From NCBI RefSeq assembly GCF_003696215.1, contig NZ_RFFG01000003.1, forward strand, positions 124,001-188,000: 64,000 nt of DNA, in the 5' to 3' direction. The notes under the pieces were generated by a model. That model searched no databases and was not told where the DNA came from. It worked only from the letters and a program-made list of their open reading frames with translations. Both the position numbers and the translations under genes were made by a program. This stretch comes from Actinomadura harenae. GTDB lineage: Bacteria; Actinomycetota; Actinomycetes; Streptosporangiales; Streptosporangiaceae. Positions 15,684 through 23,741 of the stretch are shown in pieces (within the stretch, counting starts at the first letter, position 1; the number at the start of each line of letters is the position of its first letter).

Positions 15684-17099
15684 ATGACCCATGGCACCCG
15701 TCCGTCTCAACGTCGCTTCTCTCACTCGCCCACCAGGGCCTCGCGCCAGCCGGCCGCCCGGCGGCAGAACGACTTCGCGCTTCCCGTCAGTTCCACGCCG
15801 CCGCTGCCCCCGGTCGCGTCGTTCGCCGAGTTGGACATGCCGGCGGCCCTGCTGTCCACATTGACTCGACAGGGGATGGCGGAGCCGTTCGCCATCCAGG
15901 CTGCGACGCTTCCGGACGCGTTGAACGGCCGCGATGTCCTCGGCCGTGGACGTACCGGCTCGGGAAAGACCCTCGCCTTCGGCCTGGCGATGCTCGCCCG
16001 TAGCGCCGGTCGGCGCGCCGAGCCGCGTAAGCCGCTGGCCCTGGTACTCGTCCCGACCCGCGAACTGGCCGTGCAGGTCACCGACGCCCTCGTGCCCTAC
16101 GCTCAGTCGCTCAGGCTTCGGTCGGCCACCGTTGTCGGCGGCGTATCGATCTCCCGGCAGGCCACCGCCCTCCATCGCGGTGCGGAGATCCTGGTCGCCA
16201 CCCCGGGACGACTCACGGACCTGATCAACCGGGGCGCCTGCAGCCTGGAGCACGTACGCACCACCGTCCTGGACGAGGCGGACCAAATGGCCGACATGGG
16301 TTTCCTGCCGCAGGTCACCGCGTTGCTCGACCAGGTCGCCCCGGACGGTCAGCGGATGCTGTTCTCCGCGACGCTGGATCGCAATGTCGACCGTCTGGTC
16401 CGGCGCTTCCTCACCGACCCGGTCGTTCACTCGGTCGATCCGTCGGCGGGAGCGGTGACCACCATGGAGCACCACCTGCTGCACGTCACGGAGGCGGACA
16501 AGCAGGATGCCACCACGCACATCGCCGCCCGCGACGGCCGCGTCATCATGTTCGTCGACATGAAGCATGCCGCCGACCGGCTGACCCGCAACCTCCTGAA
16601 CAGCGGCGTACGCGCTGCGGCGCTGCACGGGGGCAAGTCGCAGCCGCAGCGCAACCGTACTCTGGAGCAGTTCCGCAACGGAGACGTCACCGTCCTGGTC
16701 GCCACGAACGTGGCCGCGCGCGGCATCCATGTCGATGGACTGGATCTGGTCGTCAACGTCGACCCGCCCAACGACCACAAGGACTACCTGCACCGAGGCG
16801 GCCGCACTGCACGCGCGGGCGAGTCCGGCACCGTGGTCACCCTGGTGCTGCCCAGGCAGCGCCGTGAGATGGACCGGATGATGTCGACGGCCGGCATCTC
16901 GCCGCACTCTACGCGGGTGCGGCCCGGTGATCCCGAACTCAACCGCATCACCGGTGCCCGACCGCCCTCCGGCATCCCCATTACCATCTCCGCTCCGGCC
17001 TCCGAAGGACGGCGTGGCAGCGGAGCCGGGCGTAACCGCCGTCCCGCACGAAACCGCCGCCCCCAGCGATTCGCGACAACCGAGCGCGCTGGCAAATAA
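15684..17099 (+). CDS. DEAD-box ATP-dependent RNA helicase
   Basis: This 471-residue protein carries the full helicase series: Q-motif region ending PFAIQ, Walker A GRTGSGKT, PTRELA, TPGR, the DEAD box in VLDEADQM, FSATL, the motif V block ARGIHVDGL and HRGGRTARAG. The C-terminal tail from about residue 415 is basic, Arg/Pro-rich and likely RNA-binding. The ATG at 15684 is chosen because AGGGAAGG lies 8-15 bases ahead. Together with the cold-shock gene it suggests RNA remodelling at low temperature. The gene is intact although its neighbours in the element are decayed. Confidence 0.95.
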   Translation: MTHGTRPSQRRFSHSPTRASRQPAARRQNDFALPVSSTPPLPPVASFAELDMPAALLSTLTRQGMAEPFAIQAATLPDALNGRDVLGRGRTGSGKTLAFGLAMLARSAGRRAEPRKPLALVLVPTRELAVQVTDALVPYAQSLRLRSATVVGGVSISRQATALHRGAEILVATPGRLTDLINRGACSLEHVRTTVLDEADQMADMGFLPQVTALLDQVAPDGQRMLFSATLDRNVDRLVRRFLTDPVVHSVDPSAGAVTTMEHHLLHVTEADKQDATTHIAARDGRVIMFVDMKHAADRLTRNLLNSGVRAAALHGGKSQPQRNRTLEQFRNGDVTVLVATNVAARGIHVDGLDLVVNVDPPNDHKDYLHRGGRTARAGESGTVVTLVLPRQRREMDRMMSTAGISPHSTRVRPGDPELNRITGARPPSGIPITISAPASEGRRGSGAGRNRRPARNRRPQRFATTERAGK

Positions 17100-17198
17100 G
17101 CACCCGGTCGACGCTCGCGGAACTTCACCGCGGGGCGTCGAGCCAAGGCGACGGCGAGAGCCGGAGGTGGATGGCAACGGGCCGGCCACCTCACGGCT

Positions 17199-17233
17199 CA
17201 GCAGGTCGCCCATCCTTCTTGGGCGACCTGCTG
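17199..17233. terminator. Hairpin terminator after the helicase gene
   Basis: A 14-base perfect inverted repeat, cagcaggtcgccca with tgggcgacctgctg, has a seven-base loop about 100 bases after the helicase stop. It lacks a T-run. Confidence 0.75.
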
Positions 17234-17388
17234 CACCCCCGGGCTGGCCGTGTCACCACGAGCCTGAGGCCAACTTGGAAATCAGGCGTGGCCGTCCCGC
17301 CGGAGTCGCTTGGCCGCGTTCGCGACGGCTGCCCAGCTGTGATCGGGCCGCTGCAGCGTGACCGCCATCCGAAGCTCCTGGAGCAGGC

Positions 17389-18144
17389 TGACCAGGGCAT
17401 CCCCGTTTCCGCGTCGCCAAGCTCGTCCGGGTCTCCGCCCCCAAGTACCGGATCAACCGGGGCCTCACGATCGACCAGGTGCGCGCCGTTCTCCGGGCCG
17501 CGCAGGATGAGGGGCTCCACGCTCTGTACGTCCTGGCGCTGTGCCTTGGCCTGCGGCGCGGGGAGTTGCTTGGCCTGCGCTGGGATGACGTGACCTGGAT
17601 CTCCTGCCGTGCCTGCGACGGCGAGGGTGGTGAGATCGATGGCCTGGACTGCGAGATCTGCTCTGGGCAGGGAGTCGAAGGTGGCACCCTCGAAGTGGTC
17701 CAGACGCTTCAGCGGGTCGGGGGCGAGTTGCGGTTCGTCTCACCCAAGAGCGAGGACTCCGAGCGGACCATTCCGCTGCCTCTGTTCTGCGCTGTCAGTC
17801 TGGCGAAGCACAAGGCTCGCCAGTTGGAGGAGCGCGCGGACGCCTGGCCGAACTGGCAGGAACAGGGGCTCGTCTTCCCGTCTCGGGTCGGAACGCCGAT
17901 GGAGCCGGACAACCTGCGTCGGAGCTGGGGCCGTGTCCGCGAGGCGGCAGGCCTGGACGGCGTCCGGCTTCATGACATGCGGCACACCTGCGTCTCGCTG
18001 CTGCTCCACCTCGGGGTGGCCCCGGATGTCGTCCGTGAGATCGTGGGGCACTCGGACATCGAGGTCACGATGACGATCTATGCCCACACCTCGCTCGACG
18101 AGAAGCGGGCGGCGCTTGGGAAGCTGGGGGAGGCGCTCGGCTGA
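17389..18144 (+). pseudogene. 5'-truncated tyrosine recombinase (integrase) with CxxC insert
   Basis: The frame opens after a stop at 17386-17388 without a start codon and reads through RVAKLVRVSAPKYRINRGLT into a complete catalytic domain. Catalytic residues are visible: Arg in GLRRGELLGLRW, HxxR in LHDMRHTC, His in VGHSDIEV and the Tyr in TMTIYAHT. About 150-200 N-terminal residues (arm- and core-binding domains) are missing, and upstream frames do not supply them. An internal start (GTG 17479) could give a 221-residue catalytic fragment. A Cys-rich insert with two CxxCxGxG units sits near bases 17605-17680. The gene ends next to the right attachment site. Confidence 0.85.
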
Positions 18145-18158
18145 GGCTGTAGCCGGAC

Positions 18159-18180
18159 GTTGCCGTCAGGGTTGCCGTCA
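18159..18180. repeat. Tandem gttgccgtca repeat beside the attachment site
   Basis: Two copies of gttgccgtca (18159-18168 and 18171-18180) are separated by gg, giving a 12-base period. They lie between the integrase stop and the tRNA-Phe core repeat, where arm-type integrase sites are expected. Function is inferred from position only. Confidence 0.5.
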
Positions 18181-18215
18181 AAAAGCCCGGACACGATCAC
18201 GTGTCCGGGCCTTTT
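18180..18215. terminator. Bidirectional terminator between integrase and tRNA-Phe
   Basis: The perfect 11-base stem gcccggacacg with cgtgtccgggc and a four-base loop is flanked by an A-run on the left and a T-run on the right. It can end both the rightward integrase transcript and the leftward tRNA transcript. Confidence 0.85.
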
Positions 18216-18230
18216 GGCTGTTCAGAAGTG

Positions 18231-18304
18231 TGGGCAGGGGCGGGGTCGAACCGCCGACCTTCCGCTTTTCAGGCGGACGCTCGTACCGACTGAGCTACCT
18301 ACCC
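18231..18304 (-). tRNA. tRNA-Phe (GAA)
   Basis: The minus strand folds into a complete cloverleaf. The seven-base acceptor stem GGGTAGG pairs with CCTGCCC (one T-G pair). The D-stem is GCTC/GAGC, the anticodon stem TCCGC/GCGGA with loop CTGAAAA (anticodon GAA), and the T-stem GGCGG/CCGCC with loop TTCGACC. The discriminator is A, and CCA is not encoded. Its 3' part serves as the right attachment site of the adjoining element. It follows tRNA-Asp by 23 bases and is probably cotranscribed with it. Confidence 0.97.
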
Positions 18305-18327
18305 ATGACGCGCGTCCGCGCGTCTTG

Positions 18328-18402
18328 CGGTCCTGACGGGATTTGAACCCGCGGCCTCCACCTTGACAGGGTGGCGAGCACTCCTAGCTGCTCCACAGGA
18401 CC
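18328..18402 (-). tRNA. tRNA-Asp (GTC)
   Basis: The minus strand gives a full cloverleaf with acceptor GGTCCTG/CAGGACC, anticodon stem CCACC/GGTGG, loop CTGTCAA (anticodon GTC) and T-loop TTCAAAT. The discriminator is G. It is the promoter-proximal member of a two-gene tRNA-Asp/tRNA-Phe unit. Confidence 0.97.
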
Positions 18403-18605
18403 TTGCGTGCTCCGAGTCTAGCTGGTTCGGAGGTGTTCCGTGACCGGGGCTTTTGGGGCCCTCGCTCTCGGCGACAGGCATGAGCTTACGGGATGCTCGA
18501 GGTGAGTGCCAACTCGATAAGCCGGGGTGGGATCGGGTGGGTTTGAACCTTTGCTGGGGAAGTGGCATCTGACGTTCCGGACTCTCGACGAGGAAGGCGG
18601 AACGG

Positions 18606-19034
18606 ATGAGGAACCTGGTGAGGCGGGTGGCCCTGGGCGGGGCGGTCGGGGTCGTCGTGGCGGGGGTCGCGGCGCCGGCGATGGCGGACGAGGGGGCGGC
18701 CCGGGTGTCCTGCGGCGGGAAGTTCTCGCGGGTGATGGAGCTCAACCGGGGGAGCGTCCACGGGGCGAGGCTGAGCGGGCGGTACGCCAAGTGGCACAAG
18801 GCGCCGGTGGACGACGGGTACTACGTCGCCTACGGGAAGGCGCACGCGAAGAGGTTGTCGGCGCACGCGGTCGTGTGCCTGGTGTCGGAGAAGGGCGGGC
18901 GGATCGGGCTACGGCCGGCGAGCCGGGCGCAGTTGCGGGCCACGGTCGGCAAGCGGGACACGTGGCGGTACTTCGCGGTCTCGTTCAACCGGTACGGGCA
19001 CGTGAACAAGATCGTCCAGCAGTATCACCCGTGA
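18606..19034 (+). CDS. Secreted protein of unknown function
   Basis: This 142-residue protein has a clear Sec signal peptide: Arg-rich start MRNLVRR, hydrophobic core and cleavage near AMADEGA at residue 26-28. The mature part is small and basic and holds two cysteines (about 36 and 90) that could form a disulfide. I do not recognise the family. The gene ends inside the last codons of the convergent ABC permease gene, a ten-base overlap on opposite strands. A GGAAGGCGGA sequence ahead of the ATG supplies the ribosome site. Confidence 0.75.
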   Translation: MRNLVRRVALGGAVGVVVAGVAAPAMADEGAARVSCGGKFSRVMELNRGSVHGARLSGRYAKWHKAPVDDGYYVAYGKAHAKRLSAHAVVCLVSEKGGRIGLRPASRAQLRATVGKRDTWRYFAVSFNRYGHVNKIVQQYHP

Positions 19035-19795
19035 CCTCGCCATGACAGGACGCGGCGTTCGCAGGTGAGGAACGCCGCGTTCAGGGCGAGGCCGAGGACA
19101 CCGAGCAGGACGATGCAGGCCCAGACGCCGGGGACGTCGGTGGTGCTCTGGGCCAGCATCTGCAGGTAGCCGATGCCGTTCACGCTGCCGACGAGCTCCG
19201 AGATCACCATGAGGATCAGGGCCGTGGAGAGGCTGAGGCGGAGTCCGGCGAAGATCTTGGGGGCGGCGGCCGGGAGCAGGACGCGGAGGATCCGGGCGCG
19301 GCGGGAGAGGCGGAAGGCCCGCGCGGTCTCGAGCTTGACCGGGTCGACGTCCCGGGCGCCTTCGACGGAGTTCAGCAGGACGGGCCAGACGACGCCGAAG
19401 ACGATCGTCGCGACCTGCATCTCGGTGCCGATCTTGAAGGCGGCGAGGAAGACCGGGACGAGGGCCGGCGGCGGGATCGCGCGGAAGAAGTGGATCAGGG
19501 GCGCCAGGTGGTCGGCGACGGCGGGGGAGCGTCCGGCCAGCAGGCCCACGGACACGCCGAGGACGCAGGCCAGGGCCCAGCCGGTCAGCAGGCGGGCGAG
19601 GCTGGGGAGGATGTTGCCCGTCGCCTGCCCGGTGAGGAACAGGTGGGACGCGGGGCCCGAGAACCAGTCCTTGTGCATCCGGGCGAGGATCTCGGACGGC
19701 GGCGGAAAGAACGGGTCGTCCGCGCGGCGGGCGGCGATCTCCCAGGCGGCGAAGGCGGCCGGGAGGGAGGCCAGGCGGGCCAGGCGGTGGATCAT
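19025..19795 (-). CDS. ABC transporter permease, SsuC/TauC type
   Basis: This 256-residue membrane protein has about six hydrophobic segments and the permease signature (EAA-like loop) around EGARDVDPVKLETARAF near residues 145-165. RAIPPPALVPVF, typical of the nitrate/sulfonate/taurine permease family, lies upstream. It is translationally coupled to a second permease (ATGA overlap at 19792-19795), which in turn is coupled to a binding-protein gene. The three together form an uptake system for a small organic ion such as a sulfonate, pyrimidine precursor or nitrate. The substrate is not determinable. Confidence 0.9.
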   Translation of the reverse strand: MIHRLARLASLPAAFAAWEIAARRADDPFFPPPSEILARMHKDWFSGPASHLFLTGQATGNILPSLARLLTGWALACVLGVSVGLLAGRSPAVADHLAPLIHFFRAIPPPALVPVFLAAFKIGTEMQVATIVFGVVWPVLLNSVEGARDVDPVKLETARAFRLSRRARILRVLLPAAAPKIFAGLRLSLSTALILMVISELVGSVNGIGYLQMLAQSTTDVPGVWACIVLLGVLGLALNAAFLTCERRVLSWRGHG

Positions 19796-20664
19796 CGGGG
19801 CGTCCTCCAGCGGAACAGGCGGCGTTCCAGGGCGGCGAGGACGCCGTTGCCGAGCAGGCCGAGGACGCCCGCCCAGAGGGCCGCGGCGAGCATCGGCGTG
19901 GTGCGGGCGGAGCTTCCGGCGGTGTTGATGAACGTGCCGAGGCCCGCCGAGCCGCTCGCGAACAGTTCGGCGCTGACCGTGGCGATCAGCGCGATGCCCG
20001 CCGACACGCGGACGCCGGCCGCGATGAACGGCGCGGTGGACGGCAGGGACACGCGCAGCAGGACGGCGAGCGGCCCGAAGCCGAAGGACGCCAGGGACTC
20101 GCGCGCGACCGGGTCGACCTCGCGCAGGCCGTACACGGTGTTGATCAGCACCGGCCAGCAGGACGCGTAGACCACGATCGTCGTCTTCAGGTCCAGCGGG
20201 TCCGGGAGGACGAGCATGGCGAGCGGGATGATCGCGACGGCCGGGATCGGCCGGAGGAACTCCAGGACCGGGCGGACGACGGCGTCCAGGCGCGGCAGGG
20301 AGCCGAGGAGGAGGCCGAGGGGGACGGCGAGCGCCACCGCCTCCGCGAGGCCGAGCAGCCAGGCGGTGACGGTGGCGCGCAGGTCGGTCCCGAACGCGGC
20401 GTCCCCGGCGAGGCGTCCGGCCTCGGTCAGGACGGACGAGACGGGCGGCAGCACGGCCCGGTCCACCAGGCCGGTCCGGGAGGCCAGCTCGGCGAGGAGG
20501 AGGAACGCGGCGACGCCCTGGAGGCCCCGCCTCGTCCGCGTCCACGTTCGCGTCGGCGTTCTGTTCCGCCGCGTCCGCGTCCGCGTCGGGCCCCGGGACG
20601 CCGTGGGGTGCCGCCGCGCCGGGGGAGGCGCGGTGGTGTCGGGCGTTCCGGGCGCGGGGGTCAC
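19792..20664 (-). CDS. ABC transporter permease, SsuC/TauC type (second)
   Basis: This 290-residue protein is a paralogue of the permease downstream, with FLRPIPAVAIIPLAMLV and the EAA-like loop YGLREVDPVARESLASFG. The GTG start overlaps the stop of the binding-protein gene. The first 50 residues are unusual: a cytosolic extension rich in Thr, Arg and Pro (TRTRTRRNRTPTRTW), encoded by a degenerate cgtccg-type repeat at 20525-20590. A later start inside this stretch is possible. Two different permeases suggest a heterodimeric membrane channel. Confidence 0.88.
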   Translation of the reverse strand: MTPAPGTPDTTAPPPARRHPTASRGPTRTRTRRNRTPTRTWTRTRRGLQGVAAFLLLAELASRTGLVDRAVLPPVSSVLTEAGRLAGDAAFGTDLRATVTAWLLGLAEAVALAVPLGLLLGSLPRLDAVVRPVLEFLRPIPAVAIIPLAMLVLPDPLDLKTTIVVYASCWPVLINTVYGLREVDPVARESLASFGFGPLAVLLRVSLPSTAPFIAAGVRVSAGIALIATVSAELFASGSAGLGTFINTAGSSARTTPMLAAALWAGVLGLLGNGVLAALERRLFRWRTPR

Positions 20665-21635
20665 TTCGGCGAGGCCACGATCATCTTCCGGACGTCCGGG
20701 GCCTTCTGGAGGTAGCCGTACTGCTCCATCAGGGCGGCGACCTTCTGCAGTTTCGCGGCGTCCAGGCTGGTGGGAAACGCGCCGATGGAGATCTTGCCCG
20801 CGGTGCCGGCGGGGATCTGGGTGTAGGTCGGGATGACCTGGGTGACCGCGGCGCGGTTGGCGGCGACCTTGGTCGCGCGGGCGATGGCGCGCTGGAAGGC
20901 GGCGATCGTCTTCGGGTGCTTCTGGGCGAACGTGGCCGTCCCGCCCCAGCCGGAGATGGGGAACTCGTCGGTGGGGCCGGTGACCAGGTCGGCGAGCAGG
21001 TACCCGCCCTGGTTCGCCTGGATGTCGGTGACGAACGGCTCGACGGCGGCGACCGCGTCGACCACGCCCTGCTTGAGGGCGGCGCCCATGTTCGGCAGCG
21101 GGATCGGCACGACCGTCACGTCCTTGCCGGGGTCGAGGCCCGCGTGCTTGAGCTGGACGGCGAGCAGCAGGTCGGTGATGCTCTTGACGGCCGGGACGGC
21201 GATCTTGCGTCCCTTCAGCCCGGCGAGGCCCTGGACGTCGGAGTCCTGGGCGGTGAGGACCGCGAACGAGCCGTTGGTGCCCTGGTAGGAGTCGGCGGCG
21301 AGGCGGAAGTCGACCGCGCCCTTGTCCTGGGCGGTGAACGTGGAGACGTAGTTCAGCAGGGCCAGGTCGAGGGATCCGTTGAGCAGCATCGGCGTGGCCT
21401 CGGGGGACGCCTTGATGGGCCTGGTCCGGACGGTCAGGCCCTCGTCCTTGAAGAAGCCCTTCTGCTGCGCGATGGCGAGGGGCGCCGAGTCGGGGACGGG
21501 CACGACGCCGATGTTCAGGACGGGTTTCTCGAGCCCTTGGGGGTTGTCCGCGCCGGAGCCGGAGGATCCGCAGGCGGTGGCGGACAGCACGAGGCCCGCG
21601 GCGACGGCCGCGAGCCCGAGGAGGGAGCGCTTCAT
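20661..21635 (-). CDS. ABC transporter substrate-binding lipoprotein, SsuA/THI5 type
   Basis: This 324-residue protein has a lipoprotein signal: MKRSLLGLAAVAAGLVL followed by a lipobox ending at the Cys of SATACGS near residue 22. The periplasmic-binding fold of the NMT1/THI5/SsuA group is indicated by FFKDEGLTVRTRPIK, GSLDLALLNY and GLKGRKIAVPAVKS. It should sit on the outer face of the membrane and deliver substrate to the two coupled permeases. No ABC ATPase gene accompanies the three genes. Confidence 0.9.
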   Translation of the reverse strand: MKRSLLGLAAVAAGLVLSATACGSSGSGADNPQGLEKPVLNIGVVPVPDSAPLAIAQQKGFFKDEGLTVRTRPIKASPEATPMLLNGSLDLALLNYVSTFTAQDKGAVDFRLAADSYQGTNGSFAVLTAQDSDVQGLAGLKGRKIAVPAVKSITDLLLAVQLKHAGLDPGKDVTVVPIPLPNMGAALKQGVVDAVAAVEPFVTDIQANQGGYLLADLVTGPTDEFPISGWGGTATFAQKHPKTIAAFQRAIARATKVAANRAAVTQVIPTYTQIPAGTAGKISIGAFPTSLDAAKLQKVAALMEQYGYLQKAPDVRKMIVASPK

Positions 21636-22085
21636 TTGGGGGGATTTCCTCGTCGAGGGAGCTGCGAAGAGGCGTCAGTGTACGGAAGATCATCTGTCCG
21701 TGACAGAGAGCTTCGAAACATCCGATTCGCCGTCCCTGTAGGGGTTTCCGCCGGGCCTGGAGAAACGTCGCCGAAGGGGTGTGACGGGTCCCCCGAAACC
21801 TTCGGAAGGTGCCTGCCGAAACCCCCGTCCGGGACCCTTGGGGGACGCCCGCGACCCCGAGGGGCGATGTGCGGTGAGTCGTCCGGGACAGCCGCGATGG
21901 GTGTTTGGAACCGGATTCGGGGGAGATAGAACGACACCAGGTAACGGGCCGATCGCGGTCGGGTACCGGGTTCGGCGACGGGTGTGGCGCTTAAAGCATG
22001 TTCTTCGCTTTTGTAGCCTTCTGCACCAGCTCCCGTCGTGGCGCGCGGCTCCCACCCGGCGCGTCCGGATCGAGAAAGGCGGCTC
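21636..22085. other. Divergent promoter region
   Basis: About 450 bases between the leftward ABC operon and the rightward amino-acid permease. No gene is supported. A lower-GC patch near 21985-22025 precedes the permease and may hold its promoter. No operator or riboswitch was recognised. Confidence 0.45.
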
Positions 22086-23501
22086 ATGGCTGAATCTGAA
22101 TCCACCCCGGCGGAGGGGTATCAGCGGGGCCTCGGCACCCGGCAGATCCAGATGCTCGCCATCGGCGGGACGATCGGCACGGGCCTGTTCCTCGGCGCCG
22201 GCAAGAACATCGCCAAGGCCGGTCCGGGCCTCATCGTCACGTACCTGGTCGCCGGGATCATGCTGTTCTTCGTCGTCCGGGCGCTGGGCGAGCTGCTCAT
22301 GTACCGCCGCGCGGAGGGCGGGTTCGCCGGGTACGCGCGCGAGTTCCTCGGCCCGTTCTGGGGCTACGCCACCACCTGGACGTACTGGATCATCTGGGTC
22401 ACCACCGGCATGGCCGAGCTGACCGCGGCCGGCAAGTACATCCAGAAGTGGTTCCCGCACTTCGCGCAGTGGAAGACGGCGCTGATCGCGCTGATCATCC
22501 TGTTCGTCGTGAACATGATCTCCGTCAAGCTCTTCGGCGAGCTGGAGTTCTGGTTCGCGATGATCAAGGTGGTCGCGATCGTCGCGATGATCGCGATCGG
22601 CGTCGCGGTGGTCGCGTTCGGCTTCGGGGACGCGGGCAAGACCGCGTCCGTCGACAACCTGTGGTCGCACGGCGGGTTCTTCCCCGAGGGCGCGACACCG
22701 GTGATCATGACGTTGCAGATGGTGCTGTTCGCCTACCTGGGCGTCGAGCTGGTCGGCGTGACCGCCGCCGAGGCCAAGGACCCGGAGAAGAACATCCCGC
22801 GCGCGATCAACGCGCTGCCGATCCGGTTCGCGCTGTTCTACCTCGGATCGCTGCTGGTCATCCTGTCGGTCGTGCCCTGGTCGGCGTTCACGCCGGACTC
22901 CAGCCCGTTCGTCCTCGCCTTCGACAAGATCGGCATCGCGCACGGCGGTGACATCGTCAACTTCGTCGTGCTCACCTCGGCGCTGTCGTCCTGCAACGCG
23001 GGCGGGCTGTACTCCACGTCCCGGATGCTGCGCACGGCGGGCGTGAACGGCGACGGCCCGGTGATCCTGAGCCGGCTGAACGGACGCGGCGTCCCGGTGC
23101 TGACCGTCGTGATCTCCGCGCTGGTCATGTGCGTCGGCGTGGTCGTGAACGCGGTCGCGCCGGGCAAGGCGTTCGACTACATCACCTCGGTGTCGACCGG
23201 CGGCGCGCTGCTCGTCTGGACGGTCATCATCGTCTCGCACCTGGTGTACCGGCGGAAGGTCGCGCGCGGTGAGCTCGAGGCGTCGTCCTACCGGATGCCC
23301 GGCGCGCCCTACACCAGCTACCTGGTGCTGGCGTTCTTCGCCTTCGTCACCGTGACGATCGCGTGGGAGGCCGACACCCGCGTCGCGCTGTGGGTGATGC
23401 TCGGCTGGGCCGCGATCATGCTGGTCGGCTGGCGGTTCGTCCGGCGCTCCTCGGCGCGTCGTTCGGCCGAGGCCGGCGAGAAGGCCCCGGCCACCGTCTG
23501 A
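22086..23501 (+). CDS. Amino acid permease, APC superfamily (AAT family)
   Basis: This 471-residue protein has about twelve membrane segments. It opens with the family hallmark RQIQMLAIGGTIGTGLFLGAG (bases 22137-22199, broken here only for description), followed by the GPGLIVTYLV segment. It fits proton-coupled amino-acid transporters of the GABA, aromatic or proline permease branch. The ATG at 22086 follows GAGAAAGGCGG. It is monocistronic and ends before a very strong terminator at 23565. The exact amino acid cannot be told from sequence. Confidence 0.93.
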   Translation: MAESESTPAEGYQRGLGTRQIQMLAIGGTIGTGLFLGAGKNIAKAGPGLIVTYLVAGIMLFFVVRALGELLMYRRAEGGFAGYAREFLGPFWGYATTWTYWIIWVTTGMAELTAAGKYIQKWFPHFAQWKTALIALIILFVVNMISVKLFGELEFWFAMIKVVAIVAMIAIGVAVVAFGFGDAGKTASVDNLWSHGGFFPEGATPVIMTLQMVLFAYLGVELVGVTAAEAKDPEKNIPRAINALPIRFALFYLGSLLVILSVVPWSAFTPDSSPFVLAFDKIGIAHGGDIVNFVVLTSALSSCNAGGLYSTSRMLRTAGVNGDGPVILSRLNGRGVPVLTVVISALVMCVGVVVNAVAPGKAFDYITSVSTGGALLVWTVIIVSHLVYRRKVARGELEASSYRMPGAPYTSYLVLAFFAFVTVTIAWEADTRVALWVMLGWAAIMLVGWRFVRRSSARRSAEAGEKAPATV

Positions 23502-23512
23502 CGCGCGCCCTG

Positions 23513-23553
23513 CCGAAGGACGGTTCTACCGAAGGACGGTTCTACCGAAGGGC
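23513..23553. repeat. 16-bp tandem repeat ahead of the terminator
   Basis: About two and a half copies of ccgaaggacggttcta lie between the permease stop and its terminator. No function is evident. Confidence 0.7.
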
Positions 23554-23564
23554 GTTCGATCCCC

Positions 23565-23602
23565 GGACGGGGGCTCCCGGCACGTGCCGGGAGCCCCCGT
23601 CC
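23565..23602. terminator. Strong 19-bp palindromic terminator
   Basis: A perfect 38-base palindrome begins ggacgggggctcccggcac, and the second half is its exact reverse complement. It lies about 60 bases after the permease stop, so it can terminate transcription from either side. Confidence 0.85.
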
Positions 23603-23741
23603 TGGTTTCGGGTGTTTTCGGCCAGGTCCGGCCGCCGCGGGAGGAGGATCGCGGGTGAACGCCGTCATAGCGGGGTGAGTCGGACTGGGCCCCCGGCCGG
23701 GTGCGGATCTATCGTGGACGCACCCGACGGGGGAGGGACCG

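Larger units (their letters stand above)
14484..18272. mobile_element. Decayed integrative element in tRNA-Phe
   Basis: The region lies between 44-bp direct repeats of the tRNA-Phe 3' part. The intact tRNA is at the right end, directly beside a tyrosine recombinase gene, as in actinomycete integrative elements. The cargo is a broken XRE gene, a cold-shock gene and a DEAD-box helicase. No replication or transfer gene is visible, and the recombinase has lost its N-terminus, so the element should be immobile. The boundaries follow the repeats. Whether the cold-shock and helicase genes came with the element is inference. Confidence 0.75.
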
